A stretch of DNA of 64,000 nucleotides from the NCBI RefSeq assembly GCF_009908295.1, contig NZ_JAAALO010000011.1, forward strand, positions 1 to 64,000. The letters are read 5' to 3'. Position 1 is the stretch's first letter. The number at the start of each line of letters is the position of its first letter. Made by a program: the position numbers and the translations under genes. This document shows positions 53,662-61,817 of the stretch, one piece after another. The DNA is from Micromonospora rubida. Its GTDB lineage: Bacteria > Actinomycetota > Actinomycetes > Mycobacteriales > Micromonosporaceae. Under the pieces are notes generated by a model that was given only the letters and a program-made list of their open reading frames with translations, did no database searches and was not told the origin of the DNA.

Positions 53662-54249
53662 GAGGACCCTCGCTTTCTGACGAGGCAGAGGAGCGGTTCA
53701 TGGGCGGCGTGCCGGTTCGCGATGTCATGACCAGCATGGGCCTCGGTGCGGCAAGCACCCATCCGCTTGGGAGGAGCGGGCCGGAACAAGACCAAGGCCC
53801 AAGCCCAACTCGACTACTTGGCCGCGCCGCCGCCGACATCACCCCACCGAAGCCTGTCCTGCCACACTGTCCCCCACCCCCACCCCCGCCCCCGCCCCCG
53901 CCCCCGCCCCCGCCCCCGCCCAACCTGCCCGCAGCCGTCCACGCAACGGTACTTGCGTTCCACTGCTTGGGATCGCTGAAGATCTTGGAGGGAAATGGCC
54001 CCTGGGGGGGCCAGATTCTTCCAAGATCTTGCATGGGGTCAGCCGTGGCCCGGGTGGGCGTCGGAAATGACGCTCGTAGGCGTGACGCGCGGTGTGAGGG
54101 GCCGGGGTCTCGGTTCGAGAACGATCTTCTGAAACGGCTCTGCCTGCGCTACTCCTGCCAGCAAGGGCGCGTCTCCGTTAGCCACCCCAGGCCGGGTGAG
54201 CCGCCCGGCTCTGCCCCGGGCCCTGGCATAGAGGCTGAGATCCGCGAGT
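53662..54249. other. non-coding gap with hexamer repeat and small inverted repeat
   Basis: No supported gene: frames here are low-complexity proline or glycine runs. It contains the hexamer tract at 53871-53921 and an imperfect inverted repeat around AAGATCTTGGA (53979-53989 with 54020-54030), which may mark the end of a lost mobile element. Confidence 0.55.
53871..53921. repeat. CCCCCA/CCCCCG hexamer microsatellite
   Basis: Two CCCCCA units are followed by six CCCCCG units without interruption. The minus strand is a G5-spaced run able to form G-quadruplexes, and copy number should vary by slippage. It lies upstream of the XRE/membrane-protein pair. Confidence 0.9.
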
Positions 54250-55326
54250 TCATGGGGTGAGAGTTCCGGGCCGCGCCTCGGGTTCAGCCGTTGGACCGCT
54301 CTTCGAGCACTCGCTCAGGTCCACCGTGGAGGGCCTGACGAACACGAGGGCCGAGGCGGTGAGGGCGACAGTCCGATCATCGTCTTGGGCCAGTTGCCGC
54401 AGGATCCCCTGGGCGATGGTCGCCGGCATCTCGGCGAGTGCCTGGGTCAGGCGTATCCGCACCGCAGAGTCCGCAGGGTGTGCGGCGAGCTCGTCGACCA
54501 GCGCACTCATGATCCGGTCCGCCCACCCGGGGTCCAGGGACAATGCGCCCAGGATCTCGGCCGCCTCGACGTCGTTCGTGCCCTCGACCACCATGCCAAC
54601 GAGTGTCGGCACGGCTGAGGTCGCGCCACGCGTACCCAGTGCCAGAGCGGCATGCCTGCGCACCGTCGTATCCGAGTCCCCGAGTGCGTCCGCGAGCACC
54701 GCGGTCGCCTCGTCGCCGGGCATCTCGGCGATCGCCAGGACCGCGCGCCGCCGGACCTCGACGTTCTCCGAGTACACGCCGGATGCCACGCTGGTCACAG
54801 CGTCCCCGCCCGCCCGCGCGAGGGCCCACCGCAGGGCGCCGGCGACGGTCGGGTCGGATTCGGCGAGGACCGCCCCAGCCAGCAGCTCGGTGGGAACCGG
54901 CACGTCCTCGGCCGGGGCCAGGACGGTCTGCTGTCGGCGCGCGGCACTGGGCGAGTCGAGCCCGTGCAGGAGCTCGACGATGCGCAGGACGCCCTGCCAG
55001 CCGGAGGGCGCCGAGGCATCGACCGTACGGAGTCGTTCGAGTAGCTCCCGCTCGCGCTTCAGTCGGTCTTCGGTCCGTCGGATGAGGTCGCCGACCAGTG
55101 CGGACGGCGCGAAGGCGGGATCCTCCAGGGCGCGTCCGATCTGTCGCAGCGAGAGTCCCAGGGACCGCAGACTCTCCACGTGGAAGATCCGGCGGATGTC
55201 CTCGGCGGAGTACTCGCGGTAGCCACCCACGGTACGGCCCGTTGGTCGCACCAGCCCGAGGGAGTCGTAGTGCCTGAGCATCCGGGTGCTCACCCCCGAG
55301 CGGCGGGCCACCTCGCCGATCAGCAC
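54250..55326 (-). CDS. MerR-family regulator fused to HEAT repeats
   Basis: This 358-residue protein starts at the GTG that overlaps the HEAT gene stop by seven bases. The MerR winged helix (1-70) has LIGEVARRSGVSTRMLRHYDSLGL and GGYREYSAEDIRRI in order. A coiled-coil dimer helix (about 75-105) follows. From about 130 to 335 there are HEAT-like repeats (VRRRAVLAIAEMPGDEATAVLADALGD and similar, split here by position) instead of a small-molecule domain. This suggests regulation by protein binding. Its gene partner also consists of HEAT repeats. Confidence 0.85.
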   Translation of the reverse strand: MLIGEVARRSGVSTRMLRHYDSLGLVRPTGRTVGGYREYSAEDIRRIFHVESLRSLGLSLRQIGRALEDPAFAPSALVGDLIRRTEDRLKRERELLERLRTVDASAPSGWQGVLRIVELLHGLDSPSAARRQQTVLAPAEDVPVPTELLAGAVLAESDPTVAGALRWALARAGGDAVTSVASGVYSENVEVRRRAVLAIAEMPGDEATAVLADALGDSDTTVRRHAALALGTRGATSAVPTLVGMVVEGTNDVEAAEILGALSLDPGWADRIMSALVDELAAHPADSAVRIRLTQALAEMPATIAQGILRQLAQDDDRTVALTASALVFVRPSTVDLSECSKSGPTAEPEARPGTLTP

Positions 55327-56015
55327 GCCGTTCCCTCGCCCCGCTCCGGGCCGAGGGCGACGATCCGTTTCGCCTCGTCGACGGCGGGGTCGGAACCGGC
55401 ATCCGGGTCGCGTAGGAGCCGCTGCGTGGCGCGGGCATGCGCACACACCGTCGGGTCGCCACTCGCCATTGCCGTCCCCAGGGCCGGCTCGATCACGTCT
55501 CCGAGTGCGACGAGTGCTCGGCTGAGACTCCGTTGCACATGCCGGTCGCCGCGACCGAGTTGAGCGGCCAGCTCCGCCGCCAGCCCTTCCCGTTCCCCGG
55601 CGGGCACGAGGACGACGGCAGCACGCCACGCGCTTCGCGCGACCTCGTCATCGGCGTCCCGCAGCAACGACCGCGTGATCGCGGGCCACGCGCTCCCGTC
55701 CCCGATCTTGGACAGCGTATGCAACGCCTGGCTTCGGGCCTGAGCACACTCGGAACGCAGCTCCGCGCGGAGTCTGGGCACCGTGATCTCCGACGGGAGA
55801 CGGGTCAACGCCCAGGTGAGCATGTCGCGCACGAAGAAATCCGGCTCGACCACGCACCGCTCCACGAGCACATCGACGAGGCCGGGATCGGCGTGCGTGC
55901 CAACCGCCAGAGCCGCCCGGAGCCGCACCGACGGGTTTCCGGCACCCAACGCGTCGAGCAGGCGCGCGTCCTGTGAATTCCGGTGTGTCGAGTCGACGGG
56001 GACCACCTCCTGCAC
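55320..56015 (-). CDS. HEAT-repeat protein
   Basis: This 231-residue all-helical protein has about six HEAT repeats: NPSVRLRAALAVGTHADPGL, EPDFFVRDMLTWALTRLPSE, CAQARSQALHTLSKIGDG, DEVARSAWRAAVVL and others. It has no DNA-binding motif or signal peptide. It overlaps the MerR-HEAT gene and probably forms a complex with that regulator. The start GTG at 56015 has no strong ribosome site, in keeping with a short or leaderless mRNA. Confidence 0.82.
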   Translation of the reverse strand: MQEVVPVDSTHRNSQDARLLDALGAGNPSVRLRAALAVGTHADPGLVDVLVERCVVEPDFFVRDMLTWALTRLPSEITVPRLRAELRSECAQARSQALHTLSKIGDGSAWPAITRSLLRDADDEVARSAWRAAVVLVPAGEREGLAAELAAQLGRGDRHVQRSLSRALVALGDVIEPALGTAMASGDPTVCAHARATQRLLRDPDAGSDPAVDEAKRIVALGPERGEGTAC

Positions 56016-56048
56016 CCAGTGAAGACCCTGTCACGGTGTCAACGTCAA
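56016..56048 (-). promoter_or_regulatory. possible MerR-type promoter of the HEAT operon
   Basis: On the minus strand a TTGACG box (56043-56048) is followed after 19 bases by TTCACT (56018-56023), the long spacing used by MerR-regulated promoters. A second TTGACA lies at 56037-56042. The -10 match is weak, so the assignment is tentative. Confidence 0.35.
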
Positions 56049-56168
56049 GTACGGGAGGCCCGGGGCGAGCAGAGACTCGGCCCGGAACGCCCAGCAGGAC
56101 ATCCGTTCCCCCAGGCGTTGGTGGCGGCTCCGCCGAATGAGGGGTGGGCAACTGCCGTAGCGGTAGTC

Positions 56169-56206
56169 AGGAAGGGCCCCCTGCCAGATAGCAGGGGACC
56201 CTTCCT
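56169..56206. terminator. terminator-like 16-bp stem
   Basis: The stem (56169-56184 with 56191-56206) has one mismatch and a six-base loop. It lies between the amidase gene (ending at 56259 on the minus strand) and the start of the HEAT operon, so it serves the amidase transcript. Confidence 0.7.
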
Positions 56207-56258
56207 TGCGCAAATCGTTGCCGCGCTGGTGCCCTGTCCGGGCTACCGCGCTGCCGCG

Positions 56259-57806
56259 CTAGACGCGGGTGATGCGGATGGCGTCGGCGATCACGAGACC
56301 GGTGCTACCGGACCACCGGCTGATGCCCACCTTGTTGGCGTCCCCGGCGGCCAGGGTGAAGTTGCCCAGCGAGCGCCATCCACCACCGTTGGCCGACTGG
56401 TTCACGTTGACCGTCTGGTTGCCGCTGCTGGTCACCACGACGTAGGGCGTGGTGGCGTTGTAACCGGCGACGGCCGGGTACCAAACCTCCACCCGGTAGG
56501 TGGCGGTGGCCGGGATGTTGACCTTGTACCAGGCGGCGTCGCTCGCCGCGACCGGGTCGGCGAACCGGTAGTCGGCACCGTAGCGCTGCGACGAGTACGA
56601 CGAGGTGCCCCAGTTGGCGCTCGCGGTGAACCGGCCGGCGGTGGTGTTGTCCACGATCGTCGACCAGGTCGGCGGGGGCGTGGTGGTGCCGGTGACGAGC
56701 TGCATGTAGTAGGTCCAGTTCCAGTTCGGACCCGGGTCGGTGTGGGTGGCGCCCGGCACCTGGTTGTGACCGATGATGTTGCTGCGGGTCTTCGGGATGC
56801 CGTACTTGTCGCACAGGTACCGCGTCAGCGCGGCCGACGACCGGTACATCGCGTCGGTGTACCACGAGGCGTTGTCGACGTAGCCCTCGTGCTCGATACC
56901 GATCGACTGGGTGTTGTAGGTCCAGTTGCCCGCGTGCCAGGCGACGTCCTTGTCGCGCACCATCTGGGTCACCGCGCCGTCGGAGGAGCGGAGCAGGTAG
57001 TGCGCGCTGGTGCCGGCGGCTGCGTTCTGGAACCAGTTTATCGAGCCGGCGTAGCTGCCCTGCATGGTGTGGATGACGACGTAGTTGATCGGGTACGACG
57101 ACTCGCGGCTGGAGGCCGTGTAGTTGGACGAGTTCGCCGCCACCCAGGCCGCCGGGCCGTAGTCGGTGCTCAGGGTGCCCATGTCGGCGGCGCCCACCGG
57201 CGCCACGTCGGCGTAGTCACCCCGCTGGGGCGCGACCGGACGGCCGTCCACGGCAACCTCGCCGGTGGCCGTGGACGCCCTGAAGCCGCTGCCGAGCAGG
57301 TCGTACACGGCGTCGGCGTACAGCCGGGCGGTGGCCTTGTCCGACGAGCCGCCGTAGCGGGCGATCAGGCCGTACCACTGGTTGACGTCGTCGCGCTGCA
57401 CCGCGGTGAGCCCGGCCTGATCGGCGTACGAGCGGAGCACCGCCGCCGCGCCCGCGACGTTCGCCGCGTCACGGGTACGCAGCTCGGTGCGGTCCAGTCG
57501 GGCACGGCGCGCGGCCTCGTCGAGGGTCCGCACCTTCGGGTTGCTGGTCAGGTGCATCACGCCGTACCCGCCGGAGGCGCTGGGCTCGCCGTTGTGGCCG
57601 TCCAGCCGGGTCTCCGCGTACCCGAGCGCGGCGAGCAGGTCGCGCGGCACGTCGGAGCGGGCCGCAGCCCGGTCGAAGGCGCCAGCGAGCGTCTCCGCGC
57701 CTTGCTGCGGCGCGGCCAGGGCTGGCTGGCCGGTCAGGCCGATCATCAGGATCATCGCGCCGCCGAGCAGTTGGCTCACCCGACGTGGGGGTCTCCGAAC
57801 AGTCAC
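56259..57806 (-). CDS. secreted N-acetylmuramoyl-L-alanine amidase with lysozyme-like N-domain
   Basis: This 515-residue wall hydrolase starts at GTG 57806, six bases after GAGGAG. The signal peptide spans about 1-32 (core MILMIGLTG, end ALAA). Residues 45-165 resemble a lysozyme-like domain (LLAALGYAETRLDGH with a Glu, then SGGYGVMHLT). The Amidase_2 zinc domain (about 225-375) has INYVVIHTM, AWHAGNW and VPGATHTDPGPNW with the His ligands. A C-terminal golvesin-like beta domain (about 385-515) with ATYRVEVWYPAVAGYN probably binds the envelope. It may cleave stem peptides during growth or attack other cells. Confidence 0.9.
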   Translation of the reverse strand: MTVRRPPRRVSQLLGGAMILMIGLTGQPALAAPQQGAETLAGAFDRAAARSDVPRDLLAALGYAETRLDGHNGEPSASGGYGVMHLTSNPKVRTLDEAARRARLDRTELRTRDAANVAGAAAVLRSYADQAGLTAVQRDDVNQWYGLIARYGGSSDKATARLYADAVYDLLGSGFRASTATGEVAVDGRPVAPQRGDYADVAPVGAADMGTLSTDYGPAAWVAANSSNYTASSRESSYPINYVVIHTMQGSYAGSINWFQNAAAGTSAHYLLRSSDGAVTQMVRDKDVAWHAGNWTYNTQSIGIEHEGYVDNASWYTDAMYRSSAALTRYLCDKYGIPKTRSNIIGHNQVPGATHTDPGPNWNWTYYMQLVTGTTTPPPTWSTIVDNTTAGRFTASANWGTSSYSSQRYGADYRFADPVAASDAAWYKVNIPATATYRVEVWYPAVAGYNATTPYVVVTSSGNQTVNVNQSANGGGWRSLGNFTLAAGDANKVGISRWSGSTGLVIADAIRITRV

Positions 57807-58104
57807 CGTCACTCCTCGTCGCCTACAAAGGGCGACTGTGATCATGCCGCCCGGGTTGCCGCACCATACAGCGCGACGTCCGTCTATGTCGAGACCTTGC
57901 ATCGGACTCGCCGGTCATGAAGAATTCCTTCACCCGGCGGACATCGGGACACCATCGGTGTGCCGCCCGGACCTGCCGGTGAGTCAGACCAGCCCGGCCA
58001 CCCACCCCACCGTCCCCACCGTCCGCCCGGCCTTCCACGGGATCAAACGGGGCCGCCGCTGACCGGTGCGGGCGGGCCGTCGGCCCGGCCGGCATGATGG
58101 CCGG

Positions 58105-58806
58105 ATGATCGCGCGCTTCAAGGACCTCTGCATGGACGCCAACGACCCCCTCCGGTTGGCCGGCTTCTGGGCCGGTGTGCTCGACGGCGAGGTGGTCGAC
58201 ACCGGCGACGGGGACGCCCGGATCGACCCCCGGAGCGGCCCCGGCGCCGAGTCGATCTGGGTCAACCGGGTGCCCGAGCCGCGCGCCGCCAAGACCCGGG
58301 TGCACCTCTACCTGCGGCTGGCCGGGCCGGAGCCGACGGAGCTGTTGGCGGCCGGTGCCCGGCTGGTCCGCGAGCCGGACGTGGAGGTGAGCTGGTGGGT
58401 GCTGGCCGACCCGGAGGGCAACCAGTTCTGTGCCTTCGCCCCCGGGGAGGGCTCCCGGCCGGGGACGTTCGAGCTGGTGGTGGACAGCGCCGACCCGGTC
58501 GCCCAGGCAACCTGGTGGGCGGGGATCGTCGGCGGCCGGGCGGAGACCACCGAGGAGGGCGCAGCCGCCGTCCTTGGCGCGGCGGGCTTCCCCTGGGACC
58601 GCTGGGTCTTCGACCCGGTGCCGGAGCGTAAGCGGGTGAAGAACCGGGTGCACTGGGACGTCGACCTGACCGGCCCCGACGCCACCCGGCTGATCGCCGC
58701 CGGCGCGACGCTGTTGCGCGAGCCCGACGCCGACACCGGCTGGTGGGTGCTGGCCGACCCGGAGGGCAACGAGTTCTGCGCCTTCGCGCCGCGCCCCAAC
58801 CCCTGA
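58105..58806 (+). CDS. VOC-family protein with two glyoxalase-like domains
   Basis: This 233-residue protein has two tandem VOC units, each beginning near a D/P-x-x-x-A-x-F/W-W pattern (PLRLAGFWAGVLDGEVV and DPVAQATWWAGIVGGRAE). Each ends with the same phrase WWVLADPEGNxFCAFAP, which shows an internal duplication. Glyoxalase_6-type members bind metals or small toxic compounds; the substrate is unknown. Confidence 0.9.
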   Translation: MIARFKDLCMDANDPLRLAGFWAGVLDGEVVDTGDGDARIDPRSGPGAESIWVNRVPEPRAAKTRVHLYLRLAGPEPTELLAAGARLVREPDVEVSWWVLADPEGNQFCAFAPGEGSRPGTFELVVDSADPVAQATWWAGIVGGRAETTEEGAAAVLGAAGFPWDRWVFDPVPERKRVKNRVHWDVDLTGPDATRLIAAGATLLREPDADTGWWVLADPEGNEFCAFAPRPNP

Positions 58807-58901
58807 GCTGCTCAGCGCCCGCCCGGCGGCAGGAGCGATCCGACCCGGGGCGCCGGCCCGGAGCCGTGCAACCAGCAGCGCCACGTCATAGGCGATGAAC
58901 G

Positions 58902-59858
58902 CTACGGTTGGCGTGCCGATGTCGCGGTGGGCAACTCGTAGGTCACGCCGGTAAGGCGTTCGGAGAGCTGCCACAGGCGACCGGCTGTGCCGGTGTCGCG
59001 GATGGCGCGCTCACGAGTACGACGTGTGGGCTCACCACGCAGCTGCAGCAGCCCGTCGGGAACGATGTAGCTGCCCCCGGGCAGGTCCGACACGGTCGCC
59101 GCGTACAGGGAGGTCTTCGCCCCTTCCGGGGTGGGTCGGAAGGCCACGCGCACGAGCAGGCGCGCGACGGTCGCGTAGAGCCGTCCTCTGTCGCTGTTGG
59201 CGCCGCCGGTGAGCACGTTGGTACGAGTGAGTCCCGGCGCGACGGCCATGCTGCGCAGCTTCAGCCCGGCGGCGTCCGCCCGGCGCTGGAGTTCTATTGC
59301 GAAGTAGAGGCCGGCCCGTTTGGACTGCACGTAGGCGAACGCCGTCCAGTAGCTGCGCTCGGCGTTGAGGTTGCCCAAATCGAAGCGGGCAAAGCGCTGC
59401 CCCTCGCTGCTGACGGTGACCACCCGTGGATCGGGCGCGGCAAGCAAATGAGGCAGAAGCAGGCCGGTCAAGGCGAAGGTGCCCAGGTGGTTGATGCCGA
59501 ACTGCGACTCGAACCCGTCCGCGGTCAGCGCGAAGGGCACCATCGCCACCCCGGCGTTGTTAATCAACAGATCGAGCCGATCGCGGTCCCACCCGGCGGC
59601 GAACTCTCGGATGGAGGTCAGGCTGCCCAGGTCCACCCGGCGAAGTTCCAGGCGAGCGCCGGGCACCTCGCCCTGCATACGGGTGAGCGCGGCCTGGCCA
59701 CGTTCGGGGTCACGGCAGGCCAGCACGACGTGCGCGCCACGGCGGGCCAGTTCACGGGCCGTAACGTAGCCGATGCCGCTGTTGGCTCCGGTCACCACCG
59801 CGACTCGCCCGGACTGGTCGGGGATGGTGCGGAGGGTCCAAGAGGGAGAGTTTTGCAT
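58902..59858 (-). CDS. SDR-family oxidoreductase (retinol dehydrogenase-like)
   Basis: This 318-residue short-chain dehydrogenase has the NADP-binding motif VTGANSGIGYVTA near 23-35 and NNAG near 96. The catalytic Ser is in VVTVSSEGQRF, Tyr/Lys in YVQSK, and the SDR tail APGLTRTNVL. The length and the long C-terminal region match WWOX/retinol dehydrogenase-like members. It is divergent from a TetR gene with two near-identical operators in between, so the TetR protein probably represses it until a ligand appears. Confidence 0.9.
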   Translation of the reverse strand: MQNSPSWTLRTIPDQSGRVAVVTGANSGIGYVTARELARRGAHVVLACRDPERGQAALTRMQGEVPGARLELRRVDLGSLTSIREFAAGWDRDRLDLLINNAGVAMVPFALTADGFESQFGINHLGTFALTGLLLPHLLAAPDPRVVTVSSEGQRFARFDLGNLNAERSYWTAFAYVQSKRAGLYFAIELQRRADAAGLKLRSMAVAPGLTRTNVLTGGANSDRGRLYATVARLLVRVAFRPTPEGAKTSLYAATVSDLPGGSYIVPDGLLQLRGEPTRRTRERAIRDTGTAGRLWQLSERLTGVTYELPTATSARQP

Positions 59859-59882
59859 GATCTTCCGCCTCACGGGAGCAGG

Positions 59883-59919
59883 ATGACGGTATCGCAACTT
59901 GGAGTTGCGATACCGTCAT
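59883..59919. promoter_or_regulatory. TetR-type operator 1 (37-bp perfect palindrome)
   Basis: Two 17-base arms (59883-59899 and 59903-59919) around a TGG centre are exact reverse complements. The site lies 25 bases upstream of the SDR start codon, where a bound repressor would block initiation. Confidence 0.85.
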
Positions 59920-59938
59920 CGTGTCAGCCCTCTCGCGA

Positions 59939-59960
59939 TATCGCAACTTGGAGTTGCAAT
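59939..59960. promoter_or_regulatory. TetR-type operator 2, overlapping the tetR start
   Basis: The core ATCGCAACTTGGAGTTGC of operator 1 recurs here and runs into the ATG of the TetR gene at 59959. This suggests autorepression. The right arm is less complete than in operator 1. Confidence 0.82.
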
Positions 59961-60588
59961 GAAGTCTGATCATTCCACCGCCCGGCCGGTCGGACGTGGC
60001 GCAAAAGTACGCACCGCAGTCCACGCCGCCACGCTCGCCGAGCTCTTGGACAAGGGCTACGCCGCGTTGAGCGTGGAGAACATCGCCCAGCGCGCCGGCG
60101 TCCACAAGACGACGGTGTACCGGCGTTGGAAGGATCGCGAGAGCCTGCTCACGGACGCCCTGGCCGAACACGTGGCGATGGACATCCCCGTTCCCGACAC
60201 CGGAGCGATCGAGACCGACCTGAGGGCGCTGGCGCGCTCGCTCGTCCAGAAGTTCACCAGTCCGACCGGGCAGGCCATCCTCGCTGCCATGTTCACCGGG
60301 GCAGCCCATCTTCCGGAGATCGCCGCAGCCAGGCGTCACGTGTTCGACGACCGGCTCGCGAGAGCCGAGTCGGTCGTGACGCGCGCCATCGAGCGAGGCG
60401 AACTCGCCACGGATACTGATCCCGCCGAGCTGTTCAAGACCCTTGCCGCGCCGATCTACCTGCGCCTGCTCATCACCGCCGATCCGGTGGACGAGGCGAC
60501 CGCCGACCAGGCCGTGCGAGTCACGCTTGCCGCCGCGCGCGCCGGCGCTCTGCGGCCGGCGCATGACGGCGAGTCGGCTACGGGCTGA
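59959..60588 (+). CDS. TetR/AcrR-family repressor
   Basis: This 209-residue regulator has an N-terminal TetR HTH (LLDKGYAALSVENIAQRAGV then HKTTVYRRWKDRESLL, about 29-64) and a C-terminal ligand domain with TetR_C-type features (FTSPTGQAILAAMF, AAPIYLRLLI). The start at 59959 fits the operator arrangement; a longer TTG-start frame would begin inside operator 1. It most likely controls itself and the divergent SDR gene. Confidence 0.92.
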   Translation: MKSDHSTARPVGRGAKVRTAVHAATLAELLDKGYAALSVENIAQRAGVHKTTVYRRWKDRESLLTDALAEHVAMDIPVPDTGAIETDLRALARSLVQKFTSPTGQAILAAMFTGAAHLPEIAAARRHVFDDRLARAESVVTRAIERGELATDTDPAELFKTLAAPIYLRLLITADPVDEATADQAVRVTLAAARAGALRPAHDGESATG

Positions 60589-60867
60589 GGACGCTGATGC
60601 CGAGCCTGCGTGTGCCGGTCCCGGTGCGGGGGCGGTGCGCGCCCGGTGGCAGGAGCGATCCGACACGGGCCCGGCGATGCTACCCAGCGTCCGCCGGTTC
60701 GACTAGCGTTTCCCCAGCGTTCTCCCAACCCGGCCGCCAGGCGTCGCCGTCGAAGTCGACATGCCTCCGGCCCGGGCCCTGCCTGCCCGATCGGTGGGTA
60801 ATCGAGCGATCCCCTCGCTGCCGGTCCACCGGTTGGGCAGGATCGTTGACGACGAGGAGGTGCCGTC

Positions 60868-61299
60868 GTGCAGGACACCCGCGCTCTCGCCCTGACGTTC
60901 GAGGTGAGCGGCCTGCCACCGGTGAAGACCGAAGCCCTGTCCATCTTCGCCGCCGGGCACCGGCAGGCGACGAGGGTCCGGGCCCTGCTCCTGGCGGCCT
61001 GCTCGGCGGCCCAGCGCACCGGCTGGACCCCGCTGGACGGGGCGGTGGAGGTGGAGGTGACCCTGCGCTGCCCGCCGGGGCACCGCACCTCCGACGCCAG
61101 CACCCTGCTCGGCGGGGTCTGCGCGGTGCTGCAGGACAAGAAGCGGGTCGCCACGATCGGCCTGACCCACCTCGGGGTCCTCGCCGACGTCGCGCTCTAC
61201 ACCGACGACCGACAGATCCGCCGGCTGTCGTACCTGGAGGAGCCGGCGGAAAAATTCTCCTACCAGGTACGGGTGGCCGCCGTGCCGGCCATGGTTTGA
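60868..61299 (+). CDS. RusA-like fold protein
   Basis: This 143-residue protein starts at GTG after GAGGAGG. The sequence begins with LALTFEVSGLPPVKTEALS and continues with basic residues in a helix (RQATRVRALLLAAC) and a strand VEVEVTLRCP. It then has SDAST, LLGGVCAVLQDKK and YTDDRQIRRLSYL. The order matches the RusA Holliday-junction resolvase fold, in which Asp residues (normally D-x-D-N and D-D) bind metal. The first Asp motif is only partly kept here, so resolvase activity is uncertain. It is followed closely by a small gene of unknown role. Confidence 0.58.
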   Translation: MQDTRALALTFEVSGLPPVKTEALSIFAAGHRQATRVRALLLAACSAAQRTGWTPLDGAVEVEVTLRCPPGHRTSDASTLLGGVCAVLQDKKRVATIGLTHLGVLADVALYTDDRQIRRLSYLEEPAEKFSYQVRVAAVPAMV

Positions 61300-61345
61300 C
61301 CGACGCCCGCGGTGGGGTACCGCGACGCCGACGAAGGGAGCGCCG

Positions 61346-61621
61346 ATGTCGGAGCCACATGTCACGCTCGACCCGAGCGGGCTCGACCCCGTGCAGCAGA
61401 AGTTGCGGGGCCCGCTGGAGGATCAGCTGACCTCAGCCCTTCAGGCGGCCACCGAGCGGATCCGGGTCAGCTACGCGGGCGAGCCGGTCGAGCAGGTCTG
61501 TCAGCGGCTGCTGGACGAGACCCGGTCCGGGCTGCACCCGGACATCGCCGCCGGCTTCCAGCCGGACATGGACGAGTTCTGCCGGGTGGCGGTGGCGATC
61601 GTCCGGGGCGAGATCTCCTGA
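61346..61621 (+). CDS. small helical protein of unknown function
   Basis: This 91-residue protein has a ribosome site (GAAGGGAG) six bases before ATG 61346. It appears mostly alpha-helical (QKLRGPLEDQLTSALQAATE, then VEQVCQRLLDETRSGLHPD), acidic and cytoplasmic, with no recognised motif. It lies 46 bases after the RusA-like gene on the same strand, and the two may form an operon ending at the hairpin at 61652. Confidence 0.65.
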   Translation: MSEPHVTLDPSGLDPVQQKLRGPLEDQLTSALQAATERIRVSYAGEPVEQVCQRLLDETRSGLHPDIAAGFQPDMDEFCRVAVAIVRGEIS

Positions 61622-61651
61622 CCCACGGTCGCCGGCCCACGCCGACCCACA

Positions 61652-61675
61652 ACCCGGCGGCTCGACCCGCCGGGT
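61652..61675. terminator. 9-bp stem-loop
   Basis: Perfect 9-bp stem (61652-61660 with 61667-61675) with a six-base loop, 31 bases past the stop of the small helical gene, between converging transcripts. Confidence 0.6.
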
Positions 61676-61817
61676 CGGCTCGGGTCAGGACCGGGTCCGC
61701 AACTCCCCGGCCCTGACCACCAGCCGTCGTCCGGGATGGCAGCGGAATTCGCGGTGCCGGCGCTGCACCCCCGGGGAGCGGGTCCGTCCCGGGGGTTCAC
61801 GAAGGCCGGACGAGGGC

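Noticed and set aside
53979-54030. Imperfect inverted repeat around AAGATCTTGGA as an insertion-sequence end
   Set aside because: The arms are only 11 well-matched bases close together with no transposase nearby; kept as part of the gap description only.
53700-54260. A 186-codon frame through the hexamer tract
   Set aside because: Its centre is a pure proline run from the microsatellite and the flanks match no family.
55983-57920. A 645-codon plus-strand frame
   Set aside because: It is antisense to the secreted amidase, which has a signal peptide and complete active-site motifs.
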